From: Chara braunii
Lineage: Eukaryota > Streptophyta > Charophyceae > Charales > Characeae
Length of the DNA stretch: 20,131 nt
Reading direction: 5' to 3'
Assembly: GCA_003427395.1 (NCBI GenBank)
Contig: BFEA01000212.1
Span: 291,797 to 311,927 of the forward strand
Shown: one piece after another, positions 6,896 to 15,295 of the stretch
How the letters are laid out: each line of letters starts with the position of its first letter
Numbering within the stretch: position 1 is the stretch's first letter
The notes under the pieces: generated by a model
The model's database searches: none
The model's input: the letters and a program-made list of their open reading frames with translations, nothing else
What the model was told of the DNA's origin: nothing
Made by a program: the position numbers and the translations under genes

Positions 6896-7446
6896 TTGTC
6901 AAAGTCGGGAAAAATAGAAATGAAAATGTTTGTTCGAGATGCAAGGGCTGGTGTGTCCGAAGGAGTCGGAAGCAAAATCTCATGTCGGAACAAAGTGTCC
7001 AAGTGTCTTAGAAGCGGTTCTGCAGCGGTCTTGATCAGGTCTTTGGAGTAGGTGGTAGAAGCGGTCTTCAGCGGCTGCGACAGGTAGAAGTCCAAGAAGC
7101 GTAGTAATACAAGTGTCAAAGTCCGAGTGCTAGGGTGCGTCCAGTACACAAACTGCAATGAGGTCTGATCTGGAAGCGAGGAAGTCGTAAACTGATGCAA
7201 AGATCTAGTCACAAGTTGCTGCTCCAATAAGTCCGCGAGTCGGGATGTCGGCCGATGAAACAGCATGGTGGCCAAACCAGCTCCATAATCTCCATGAACA
7301 GTGAGGCAGCAGGCCATCGTCCTCGTGCGCTTGCCATTAGATCCTTTATCGTCGGCGTCACGCAGGTTCACAATTATTGGACAAGAGAGACAAGGTAGTG
7401 GAGAGGACAAATGGGACAAGGCTAGGCAAGGGCAAGGGTAGATCAT
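6877..7446 (-). CDS. Unrecognised 189-codon ORF downstream of element B pol
   Basis: An uninterrupted minus-strand frame between the pol stop (7551) and the tandem repeats. The N-terminus is hydrophobic and proline/cysteine-rich, the middle leucine-rich (SRLADLLEQQLVTRSL, LVLLRFLDFYL), with no zinc, protease or transmembrane pattern I can name. Extra ORFs after pol occur in some LTR elements, but envelope-like features (a clear signal peptide, cleavage site or membrane anchor) are not evident. It may equally be a chance opening in non-coding 3' sequence. That it stayed open while gag and pol decayed is mildly notable. Confidence 0.3.
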   Translation of the reverse strand: MIYPCPCLALSHLSSPLPCLSCPIIVNLRDADDKGSNGKRTRTMACCLTVHGDYGAGLATMLFHRPTSRLADLLEQQLVTRSLHQFTTSSLPDQTSLQFVYWTHPSTRTLTLVLLRFLDFYLSQPLKTASTTYSKDLIKTAAEPLLRHLDTLFRHEILLPTPSDTPALASRTNIFISIFPDFDNPVEHH

Positions 7447-7550
7447 ACATCAGAAATGAGGGTCAAGGGGAGGGTGGACCAGGTTCAAGGGTGTGTGTAG
7501 AGCGGGGTTGCGAGGTTGTAGCGGGGTTAATGCCATAGTTATATAGGTAT

Positions 7551-8296
7551 CTAGGACATAGGATTAGCACAATCATAGGCGTGGACAAGTTTCATGGCAT
7601 TCTTAAGATTAGAGAGAGGTTCCCATGTAGATTCTTCGTCGGGGTGTCCGGTCCATTTGACTTTGCATTCAGTGATTGGTTGCGGATGATCAGATACCTG
7701 AGTGGTCGTCGACCGATGATGGTTTCGACAACGAATTCAGGGCCTGTGGGTAGCATGATTGGTGGAGGTCTAGGATATGGGCGGTCAACGAACTGTGGCG
7801 GGGATTCATGGTATTCTTTTAGGTACTTGACATGAAAGACTGGGTGGACACGACTCATGTCAGGTTGGAGTTTGTAGTTGGCGGGGGAGGTTTGTTCAAT
7901 GATGGCGAAGGGACCGAGCCATTTGTTGGAGAGTTTCTTGGACAAGCCGTGTTCGGGCTCAAAGCGTTTGGCGGAGAGCCAGACTTTGTCCCCTACTTTG
8001 AATGACACGTCACGTCTATGTTTGTTAGTCTTGTTGGTTTGTTGTTCTTGGGTTCGTTCAATGACTTTGGAGGCTTCTCTCAGGAGTCTGTTCATTGTTG
8101 CTACCCATTCATTTAGAGAGGGGCAGGGGGTGGATGGGTTAAGCTGCGAAGGGAGTAAGAAATCAGAGGGCAAGGGAGGGTGGTAGTCAAGGTCGAGGTA
8201 GAATGGGACATGCCAGTGGAAGGGCAGAGGACGTTGTTGTAGGCAATCTCGGCGGCTGTGAGCAACTGATCCCAATCGTGTTGGTGTGGATGACAA
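7551..8296 (-). pseudogene. Element B integrase C-terminus and classical chromodomain
   Basis: The frame from about 8220 shows the integrase C-terminal domain: FKVGDKVWLSAKRF, LSKKLSNKWLGPFAI, VHPVFHVKYLKEY. It then enters the chromodomain (EFVVETIIGRRPLRYL). Near 7665-7675 a one-base shift moves homology to the next frame, which reads KVKWTGHPDEESTWEPLSNL and stops at a TAG at 7551-7553. The W-x-G-H-P-D-E-E-S-T-W-E-P core with its aromatic residues marks a true chromodomain, which tethers integration complexes to methylated histone tails. Without the shift the domain would be complete. Confidence 0.85.
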
Positions 8297-8698
8297 TACT
8301 TTTGCAGGGTTCTTTGGAGTGTATCGTTCATCTTCTCTGTTTGTCCATCGGTCTGTGGGTGGAATGCAGTGCTATACTTGAGCGTGGTTCCGTAGGTCGT
8401 GAAGAGGTGTTTCCAGAATTGTGAGAGGAAGCGAGGATTCGCGGTCACTGATGATGTTCTCGGGGAGGCCGTGATGGCAAGCAGCATGGTCGAAGAAGAG
8501 CGTGGCGATGTCTTTGGCACTGTGCGAGGTCTTGCAAGGTCCGAAGTGGGCACGTTTGGTCAAGCGGCAGACAATGACGTAGATGCAATCATGCCCGCGG
8601 TCGGTCTTGGGGAGGCCGCACACGAAGTCCATGGAGATGGACTGCCACCGGTGAGTTGGGATGGGCGAGGAGTTTTTCTCATTGGAGGGGTAAGTCAT
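8113..8698 (-). pseudogene. Element B integrase catalytic core
   Basis: Two overlapping frames cover the core. In 8698-8372 HRWQSISMDFVCGLP gives the first catalytic Asp and ENIISDRES the second. A frameshift near 8440-8460 leads to 8553-8113, where FHPQTDGQTEKMNDTLQR supplies the catalytic Glu, followed by HDWDQLLTAAEIAYNN. All three DDE acidic residues are still encoded, but not in one frame. The HHCC zinc domain that should precede the core is absent: the frame runs from an RNase H-like MTYPSNEK straight into the core, indicating an internal deletion near 8675. Confidence 0.85.
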
Positions 8699-8774
8699 CT
8701 TCGCGGCAAGGAGCTTCTTGCTTGCGANTTGGAGGGGTAAGTCATCTTCGCGGCAAGGAGCTTCTTGCTTGCGA
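8682..8774. repeat. Exact 46-bp duplication around an N, likely assembly artefact
   Basis: 8682-8727 and 8729-8774 are identical and separated only by N at 8728. Both encode the same RNase H residues (FASKKLLAAKMTYPS) on the minus strand. Unmerged overlapping contig ends joined by a placeholder N give exactly this pattern. Confidence 0.85.
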
Positions 8775-9330
8775 AGGCGATGGGGTATTCGNCAGGTGGA
8801 GCCTCGGGGTGAGTGGGCGAGTCCTTGGAGGGGGTCTTGGCGGTGTTGCGGGGAAAATGTTGGGACAGTACGGCTCCGATGGCGAAGTCGGAGGCGTCAG
8901 TGGTGACATAGAAATGGGGAGTGGGGTCGGCAGTCTTGAGGACAGGGGCCGGTGATGGTTTGCTCGAGTAAGTTGAAAGCGTGTTGGCGGCGATCGTTCC
9001 AATGGAAGGGCTCGTCCTTGCGGGTGAGTTCGTGGAGAGGGTAAGAGATCTCGAAAAAGTTGCGAATGAACTGGCAGTAATAGTTGGCAAGGCCGAGGAA
9101 GGAACGGAGTTGGAGGAGGGTCTTGGGTGGGGGGTACTCGAGGAGGGCTGTGACCTTCGAGGGGTCCATATGGATGCCTTCAGCGGAGACAATGCGACCC
9201 TCGAAGCGGCAAACGTACATTTGCTGAGATTGGCGTAAATTTTTTGCTCTCGGAGGATCGAGAGGACTTGGCGGAGGTGTTGAAGTTGGGACTCGAATGT
9301 GGGGCTGAAGAAAAGGATGTCATCAAGGTA
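8729..9330 (-). pseudogene. Element B RT palm end, thumb and RNase H
   Basis: [12 protein letters not shown], with the catalytic aspartates, is at about 9300-9330, followed by the connection KIYANLSKCTF. The frame at 9220-8897 continues with GIHMDPSKVTALLEYPPP and RSFLGLANYY (thumb), then TRKDEPFHW. Around 8960 homology shifts to the frame 9192-8695, where FYVTTDASDFAIGAVLSQ provides the first catalytic Asp of RNase H. The domain is cut after MTYPSNEK. At least three frame changes are needed to follow it. Confidence 0.85.
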
Positions 9331-9757
9331 TAAGGAGGTTGCAGAAGATGTGGTTCATGGTAGATTGGAAGGTAGCGGGGGCATTGGTGAGTGGCATCAC
9401 GAGGATCTCGTAGTGCCCGAACCGAGAGCGGAAGGCCGTCTTGTGGGTGTCCTCCTCGCGGATACGGATCTGGTGGAAGCCACTGAGAAGGTCGATCTTG
9501 GTAAAGTACTTGGCTCTAGGGAAACGATCAAGGAGCTCGGAAATCCGAGGTACGGGGTACTTGTTCTTGATCGTGATCCGGTTCAAGGCGCGGTAGTCCG
9601 TGCACATGCGGAGTTCCGAAGTCCCACCTTTCTTAAAGAAAAGGCAGCTGGTTCCAAAGGGGGATGAACTTGGCTTAATGAACCCTTTTTCAAGGAGTTC
9701 ACTGAGTTGCCGCTTCATTTCTTCAGCTTCGGGGACAAAGAGTTGGTATGGAGGGCG
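9323..9757 (-). pseudogene. Element B RT fingers and palm
   Basis: Open frame with [58 protein letters not shown] (first catalytic Asp) and [12 protein letters not shown]. The usual [10 protein letters not shown] lacks F-G, a 6-bp in-frame deletion. About six codons between the NLL near the frame end and the YLDD motif are also missing, and this deletion throws the frame off (about 9331-9336). It follows the protease frame in phase, separated only by a TGA at 9758-9760. Confidence 0.85.
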
Positions 9758-10663
9758 TCAAGGTGGAGAATGTCCGGGTTCCAAATCAATGGTATGGGAT
9801 ACGCCACGATCCGGAGGTAGTCCGGTGGGTAAGGACTCGGGAAAGACGTCCTTGAACTCATCGAGGATTGAGGTGATGACGGGGTTGGAGGGGGGGGCTT
9901 GATCGGGTTTGTCCGTCAGGAAGAAGTCCTCAGGACTTTCGCGATCAAGGACAAGACAATAGTAGGCGGAGTTGGGGTTCAGGCAAGCCATGTGGAGGAA
10001 TTGGTGCGGGGTGACAGAGCCCTGGGAGGTCGGATATGGGAGATAGGGGATGTCGATGGTTGTGTCGGGGGGGTTGGTGAGGCGAAGGAAGTTGGGGTGG
10101 AATGCGTATGGCATGTAGCGGTCCAGCCACGGGGTTCCTAAGACGATGTCGCACATGAAGTGCATGACATCAAACGAGACCTGACTGCGGAGGGTTCCGA
10201 CGGTCATGGTGGTCTCGGGAACCGTGCGGTCTACTACGACGGCGGTGTCTTTGTCCCCTAGGCGAATCGTGATCGGGGAGTCGTAATCGGTAGAGGTAAG
10301 ACCGGCTTTGCGGACACACGCATCGGTGAAAAAGTTATCTGTGGCTCCAATGTCGAGGAGGGCCCGAAACTTAGTTGTAAACACGCCAAGGGTGGCAGCG
10401 ATGAATTTGAGGTGGAAACGAGATGAGTTGGCGGTGGAGATGATGGTGTCGAGGCGGCGTTGTTCGTTGCCTAAGCGGACAAGCCGATCGTGTCGAGCTT
10501 GTTCCTCAACAAGATCGGAGAAGGTGACAGTGGATGGGTTTGGAAGAAGGGTAGAGGAGCATGAGGCAGTGGGAGGTGTTTGCGACGCCTGGGAGTCGTT
10601 CGGTGGAGGGAGCGTCACCGGAGAAGGGGGAGGCAAACGAATTGTCGATGCAAGATGAGCCAT
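9758..10663 (-). pseudogene. Element B aspartic protease and RT N-terminal linker (301 codons)
   Basis: A well preserved frame. FTTKFRALLDIGATDNFF (about residues 93-110) is the retropepsin active site, with D-I-G-A-T for the usual D-S-G-A-T. CDIVLGTPWLDRY is the second conserved strand. The C-terminal part (ILDEFKDVFPESLPTGLPPD, then HTIDLEPG) is the linker leading into RT. The TGA at 9758-9760 falls inside the conserved P-P-Y-R-P-P-Y stretch before the RT fingers and is probably a point mutation. The frame is not in phase with gag, whose stop lies 80 bp upstream. Confidence 0.85.
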
Positions 10664-10742
10664 CAGGGGGACTGAGGACGTCGTCGATGGGTGGGCCGAA
10701 AGACGCGATATCGATGTCGGGACAATGTCCTGTGAACTGTGT

Positions 10743-11494
10743 TCATGATGAGGAAGGACCCGCGCTTGCCGAGGGCGATGATGCGGAGGTTGCGGGTCGA
10801 GTGGAGGCGGACTGGCGGGTGAATTGTGCGGCGTTGGGGCAGTTGGTTTGTTGGTGCCCCAATTGGCGACAACGGAAGCAACCCCCGTTCGCTTGGAGGT
10901 AGGTGCGCTCCTCGGGGGTGAGTGTCTTGAGGCGGGAGAGTGGGGTAGATGAGGGTGGACGGGAGCTCCGATCTCTGCGCTCCATTCTCATGAACTGGAC
11001 GACATCGAGTTCCTCGGAAGTGAGGGATGAAGAGTCGTATGAATCGGAAGATGCGTCGGGGTCAGGTGTGGTGAACTCGTCCAAGGAAGGGATGGAGGTG
11101 GTGTCTTCAGGGGTGATGTGATGGACAAAGCGGGTGCGGGAGGGGGCGGGCGCGGGCTGGTGATGGGGGTGGAGGAGTCGATCGTGGTGAAGCATGTGAG
11201 AGAGGAGGTCAGCAAGGGGCATGTTGGGCTCGTGGGCGAGGGTGTTGAAGCTGAGGTTACCGGGGGTGGTGTGTTTGTTGGTGGTTGTTCGCCTGCGAGG
11301 TTGCGGGTGATGCTATCGACCGAGTCAGTGCGGATGTTAGACATGTTGATGGAGGATGCGGCCATGTCGGGGGAAGAGGGGGTGGAGGACGCGGCCTGAA
11401 CGACTGTGGAGGATGCAGCAGCAACGGTGGCGGTGGCAGCAACGGCGACGTTGGTGGCGGCGCGTTGGGAGTTCTTGGTTTGGCGTGGTGGCAT
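10743..11494 (-). pseudogene. Element B Gag with CCHC zinc knuckle
   Basis: The likely start is the ATG at 11494-11492 (MPPRQTKNSQRAA); the longer frame upstream to 11602 lacks gag character. An Ala/Thr/Pro-rich N-terminus follows, then SNIRTDSVDSITRNLAGEQ. At the CCCCC homopolymer (about 11262-11266) homology moves to the next frame (NLSFNTLAHEPNMPLADLL), which runs to 10743 and includes an acidic serine-rich stretch and CFRCRQLGHQQTNC, a complete C-x2-C-x4-H-x4-C knuckle. A single-base homopolymer error or mutation would explain the break. Gag forms the virus-like particle and packages RNA. Confidence 0.75.
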
Positions 11495-11763
11495 GTGGGA
11501 AGTGGGGGGGCACCCCCTCGCTCCTCCCGCATGCTCCAACTGAGCCTGCCTCTCCCGGAGCCACTCCCCCCCCATGGCGTCCACAACCCCAAGGGGAGGC
11601 ACACGCTCAACCGTTACGGGGACCCAGAAAGTACGGTTGGGATATCAGCATCCAGTGGGCACCCTTGCAGGTGGCTCCCCATGTCCAGATCTGCAGAGCC
11701 CTGTGTACGACCGTGCCCCTGGGAGCATGCGCGTTCAGTTTGTGAGTGGTAGTGCGTCAACCT
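11495..11763. other. Segment upstream of element B gag, no gene or LTR seen
   Basis: The leader, primer-binding site and 5' LTR of element B should lie here, but no match to the 3' LTR ends (TGTTACGG or GTGTTACA on the minus strand) and no convincing tRNA-complementary site was found. A short inverted repeat AACCGT/ACGGTT occurs near 11610-11640. Confidence 0.5.
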
Positions 11764-12120
11764 AACGCCATGTCGGCGGCATATGCACGAGGTTGCGGAT
11801 TTGAACCCGCAACCTCAGACCACAATGTGCATTTCCAACCGGTGCCCTAACCAGGGACTGGCGCGTCCCTGTGGCACCACTGTGACTGTGGTGCGAAACA
11901 GCCTCCCGGCGGTGGAGCCATAGGAAGGTGAAGCCCTGAGTTGGAGCTGGGTGACCCCTGGCGCAGCGGCCTGGTAGCACCAGTCTGGGCTGATACTCCC
12001 GGTTGGGTAGCGAGGCGCGAGAGTTCTCTCCTTGACAGATCACGGTGTAGTGGGTGGGCCCGTTGCACCGTCGGTAGGCCTGACCCCGACGCGGAAAGCC
12101 CTCTGGCGAACATCCTCCCT
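11764..12120 (-). mobile_element. tRNA-like block, candidate SINE
   Basis: On the minus strand 11853-11841 reads TGGTTAGGGCACC (weak Pol III A box) and 11807-11797 reads GGTTCAAATCC, a near-perfect B box, about 46 nt apart as in tRNA genes. The B box sits in an 8-bp hairpin (11791-11798 with 11807-11814). The arms do not form a standard acceptor or 5-bp T stem, so a functional tRNA is unlikely; a tRNA-derived SINE head or relic fits better. The remaining sequence up to about 12120 is GC-rich and ends sharply at the AT-rich stretch. Orientation of head and body is uncertain because most of this block lies 5' of the boxes. Confidence 0.4.
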
Positions 12121-12123
12121 GGG

Positions 12124-12440
12124 TCATGAATTCTAATTGGAATTTTATTTATTTGAAATTAATTTGGGTAGAACAAAATTTTGAAGGATCCGAAGGAGAG
12201 ATTTACAAAATTCGTTGTTAAAAATATTGGTAGAAAATAAAATTCAATTTATTTTAAAATTATTTACGTGAAATTTTGGAATATCTTCGAATTATAGAAA
12301 AAGAACTAGGAGGTGGAATTTTAAAAACTTTTGTTGAAATTTTGGAAAATAATAATTAATTTCGAAGGACGGGATTAATTTCGAATGTGAATTTAAAGAA
12401 ATGTCGGCAAAGAAAAGAAATTTCGAGACAATTTTGTGCA
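12124..12440. other. AT-rich stretch with repeated AATTT words
   Basis: Composition changes abruptly at about 12124. The block is rich in GAAATTTT, AATTAATTTCGAA and similar words and has no open frame. It separates the tRNA-like block from the element C flank and may be a spacer, matrix-attachment-like DNA or the remains of another element. Confidence 0.5.
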
Positions 12441-12734
12441 ATCAGACTCGCTCTCAGTCACACTTTTCACGCATGCAAATAGGTGCGCAGCAAACTGGCG
12501 ACGAGCGCCCACTCAGAACTCAGAGATATGGTAACCGAGAACACAGTTCAGATTCAAGTTCACTTTGATAGCTATGGCGACTCGGCGCCCAAACAACTCT
12601 CTGTTAGGATACGCAGGATCACCTTGGATATCCCACACGCGATACTCTGAACACACAAACACACATATACTGAGCTCTACCTACAGCTATGGCAGCTACC
12701 CAGGAATGAATGAATGACAGGGCGCTGCCTCTTG

Positions 12735-12741
12735 ATTTATA
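12735..12741 (-). promoter_or_regulatory. TATA box candidate, TATAAAT
   Basis: The minus strand reads AAGTATAAATC, followed about 30 nt downstream by a CATTCATTCATTC initiator-like region (about 12696-12710). This is the expected geometry of an LTR promoter firing on the minus strand. Confidence 0.4.
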
Positions 12742-12866
12742 CTTCTGCAGCTCGTTGGTCTGGCCCCTTTCCTATGCCCGTAGTGCACACAGTCCCATGC
12801 GGTACTTGCTTGCCTAGACCAGCACTGCCTAGGACTGGGACTGCTGACTCAGCACGGGTAGACTCC

Positions 12867-12910
12867 ACCACTTGCCTCACCACTTGCCTCACCACTTGCC
12901 CACTTGCCTC
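12867..12910. repeat. Short 12-bp tandem repeat (ACCACTTGCCTC)
   Basis: Two exact 12-bp units (12867-12878, 12879-12890), a third truncated unit and a final CACTTGCCTC. It is a minisatellite inside the putative LTR. Confidence 0.85.
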
Positions 12911-12989
12911 AAACTAAATGTGGGAAGCTCCGAACGACCACTACTCGGACCTTCAGGAAGGCCGTAGACTTGGCCTTTCGATACTGTAT

Positions 12990-13062
12990 TAGCTACGACC
13001 TTGACCTTTCTGGACTATAGTAGCTACGACCTTGACTCTTTGAGAAAGCTACAGCTACGACT
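12990..13062. repeat. 31-bp direct repeats (TAGCTACGACCTTGAC)
   Basis: TAGCTACGACCTTGAC occurs at 12990-13005 and 13021-13036, with a partial copy AGCTACGACT near 13053 and a diverged one near 12966. Each full copy contains TTGAC followed by C or T (W-box consensus). Direct repeats of this kind are typical enhancer units in the U3 part of LTRs. Confidence 0.7.
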
Positions 13063-13312
13063 TCTAGACCTGACTGGGACTCCTGCTCGACAGGTCTACA
13101 GATCGAACCCCTGCTACCTATAGACCCTACGACAACCTACCGATTGTTACAAATACACAGGTCACAGGTTCAACTCTAGGGGTCGACACAAATACTGTAC
13201 ACGCATAATGTGGGGCTTAGGGATCGAGCCCTGGGATCTGCATCAGCTACTGCGAACTGGTGAATACCGTTTCACTCCCGCCGGCCTAAATTCGAGGTCC
13301 TCCAAGAATAAT

Positions 13313-13766
13313 TTAGTCCAAGGTAGGACCTTTACCTTTCTGATCTCTCTCGCAGGCTCTAACTATATCGAGAGCTGTCCCTAGAAGTTCCGCTCTAGTG
13401 AACCAGCGGTCATCCTCCGGTTCGTGATATGCAAACCGGACCTACGATGCCGTGAATGTGATATCTTTCGTCCATGTCGGGAGGGATCATGGACCGCCTA
13501 GATGGGAACTGTTGACTTGTGACACACGGCAACAACTTTGATACGTGAAACACAGGGTAGGTGTGGAGGTGTGCTGGTATCCCCACTGTGTAGGACGGCC
13601 CATCCTCTCCACCCTTAACTTCTAGAACTGGCCACGGTCCTCTATACGCGAGCAGTAACTTTGGCGAGATGTTTTCCTCAGGAGCAAACTCTTTGGACTT
13701 GACCCAGACCAAGTCGCCTACCTGGAACTGTGACGGGCGACGGTGCTTATTAGCCTGTTCTATCAT
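13313..13766 (-). pseudogene. Element C integrase C-terminus and chromodomain-like tail
   Basis: Frame 13766-13410 shows the SH3-like domain: FQVGDLVWVKSKEF, LLLAYRGPWPVLEV, HTYPVFHVSKLLP, then DERYHIHGIVG, the first strand of a chromodomain-like fold. A frame change near 13440 leads to VRFAYHEPEDDRWFTRAELL and a TAA at 13313-13315. The tail parallels that of element A (DRWFTREEL), with W-F-T-R at the place of the classical W-E-P. Confidence 0.8.
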
Positions 13767-13820
13767 CCGGTATTGGGCCTTCCTGAGGTTCTTAACAACA
13801 ATGGCTATCTCTTTCTCGTG

Positions 13821-14376
13821 CTATATCGCGAACTCCCTGGTACCGGGCGGTAGCCTGTGAATCTGATCCCGGTTAAGTCCCTCAAACGGTCCACGTGGTC
13901 TAAAGGACTTGTGCAACTCGTTGGGAGTGCGACAGGTGGACAAATGCACGCTGTTATTGTATGCACTAGCTACCTTGGGTAACATCTCGTCCCAGTTAAT
14001 CTGATCCGGTCTAATGTGCATGCGCAAAACTTGCTGCAGGCTTTTGTTCATGTGCTCTGTCTGATCGTGAGTCTGTGGATGGCGGCCAGATGACAACGGC
14101 TTAGATGCATAGACTCTCATTAGTTCCTGCCAGTTCTGGCAAGTGAAGCGGGTGTCTCTATGTAGACAATGGGACGCCATGCTCACTAACCCAAAAATCG
14201 AAGAACTTCTGAATAACTAATTCGGTAAGTGCCTCTGCAGGCAAAGGAACAAAAATAGCATACTTGCTAAATCTATCAACTACGACCATGACTTGGCTAT
14301 TGCCGTGTCTACTCTTGACACCGGCATCCATAAAGTCAATGGAGACTGAATCTCCAGGCTGGTCTGGAATAGGCAA
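13821..14376 (-). pseudogene. Element C integrase catalytic core
   Basis: Frame 14376-14158 contains DSVSIDFMDAGV (first catalytic Asp) and VVVDRFSKYAIF, ending at GVPLST. The following frame, 14186-13821, begins within LHRDTRFTCQNW, where the family has S-D-R-D: the second catalytic Asp is replaced by His. HPQTHDQTEHMN keeps the Glu but changes the usual T-D-G-Q-T-E. INWDEMLPKVASAYNN follows. Loss of one DDE residue plus the frame break means no strand transfer. Confidence 0.8.
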
Positions 14377-14430
14377 GGGTTTAAGAAGACCTAGAGGGGC
14401 ACGCGTAGTAGTCTTGTTCCTTTGACAGAC

Positions 14431-14625
14431 TTAACAACTGCGGACATACTCTATGCAGTCGTTTTTCATTCCTGGCCATGTGTACGCGTGCGTAAGATTG
14501 GCTAAAGTCTTTTGCCAACTGACGTGTCCCTCTGTATCATGGCATTCCCCTAGGATCAAACTGCGGATTTCCTCACTGTTGGGAACGCATAGGCGGTCTA
14601 CTACATTAGTCTTCTCAAATAACAA
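14431..14625 (-). pseudogene. Element C integrase HHCC zinc domain
   Basis: RLCVPNSEEIRSLILGECHD and EGHVSWQKT supply the two histidines, and YVRSC the first cysteine. A TAA (14431-14433) replaces the residue after it; the next codons read V-C-Q-R-N-K, so the second cysteine lies just past the stop in the same frame. One point mutation is enough to explain the break. The domain stabilises the integrase multimer on LTR ends. Confidence 0.75.
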
Positions 14626-14703
14626 ACCCTCTGTAGTGCGGTAATCTGGCTCAGTCTTTGGGGCCTCCTTAACCTTCTTGAGGAGGTCGCTATAGATAGG
14701 GTC

Positions 14704-15261
14704 CTACGCATATGCCTGTCTAACTTTCTCTTGCAGGTCCCACCCTATGTCCAAATAGTGAACTATGGCTCCAAGGTAGTCTGATCTCCTACTCAGAGCA
14801 TCCGCCACTACATTGTACTTGCCCTTAATTGGCTTGAGCTCAAAGTCGTAGTGGTCTATCTCAGCGGCCCACCTAGTCAACTTAGGTGTCATTTTGGCCT
14901 GTGTCTTCAGCCATCTAAGNGTNTCNTGGTCNGAATACACNTTGAAGTGCCTCCCAAGCAGGTAATGCTTCCAGTGCTCTAAAGCCTGCCTGAGAGCGTA
15001 AAGTTCCCTCTCATACGTCGAGGTAGCAACCTTCTCTGAGGGCATCCTCACTGACATGAACTCTACGGGTCTGTAGCCATTGCCGTCGTCCTGCTGTAAC
15101 ACTATGCCAATACCATACTGACTCGCGTCCGTGGTGACGACAAATGGCAAGGACGGATCTGCTACTTTGAGGGCTGGGTACTCTATCAACGCAAGCTTTA
15201 ACTTCTTTGGTGCAGACGTACAATCCTTATCCCACTGCCAGATTGCCTCTTTCTTGAGCAA
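14704..15261 (-). pseudogene. Element C RNase H
   Basis: FVVTTDASQYGIGIVLQQ gives an intact first catalytic Asp, YERELYALRQALEHWKHYLL the conserved Glu helix, and ADALSRRSDYLGAI the C-terminal end. Five Ns (14920-14941) mask several residues around the third catalytic Asp (H-F-x-V-Y-x-D). The region 15262-15295 should join it to the RT thumb but is out of frame. Confidence 0.8.
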
Positions 15262-15295
15262 TCTGCGAAGGGGAGCGGCGACAGTGGAGAAGTTC

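Larger units (their letters stand above)
5980..11494 (-). mobile_element. Element B: Ty3/gypsy chromovirus, decayed
   Basis: Minus-strand order from 11494: Gag with CCHC knuckle, protease, RT, RNase H, integrase, classical chromodomain (ending 7551), a 1-kb untranslated tail, polypurine tract, 3' LTR. The protein motifs differ clearly from those of A and C, so B is a different lineage. The 3' LTR butts directly into the gag of element A, suggesting B inserted into A. No 5' LTR was found upstream of gag, so the left part of the element (high coordinates) is lost or very diverged. Lesions include frameshifts in gag and chromodomain, small RT deletions, and loss of the second half of RNase H plus the integrase zinc domain. 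Confidence 0.85.
12441..13312 (-). repeat. Putative LTR or 3' regulatory region of element C
   Basis: This is the sequence downstream of the element C pol stop on the minus strand. It contains a TATA-type box, two sets of short direct repeats and a TGTAACAATCGG motif near 13150 that could open an LTR. No matching sequence was found upstream of element C gag, so LTR identity is not confirmed. Confidence 0.4.

Noticed and set aside
11791-11860. Functional tRNA gene
   Set aside because: A and B boxes are present but the acceptor and T stems do not pair in the standard way; a SINE-like relic is more likely.
11762-12127. 121-codon minus-strand protein over the tRNA-like block
   Set aside because: GC-rich chance opening with no recognisable domain; it passes through the A and B boxes.
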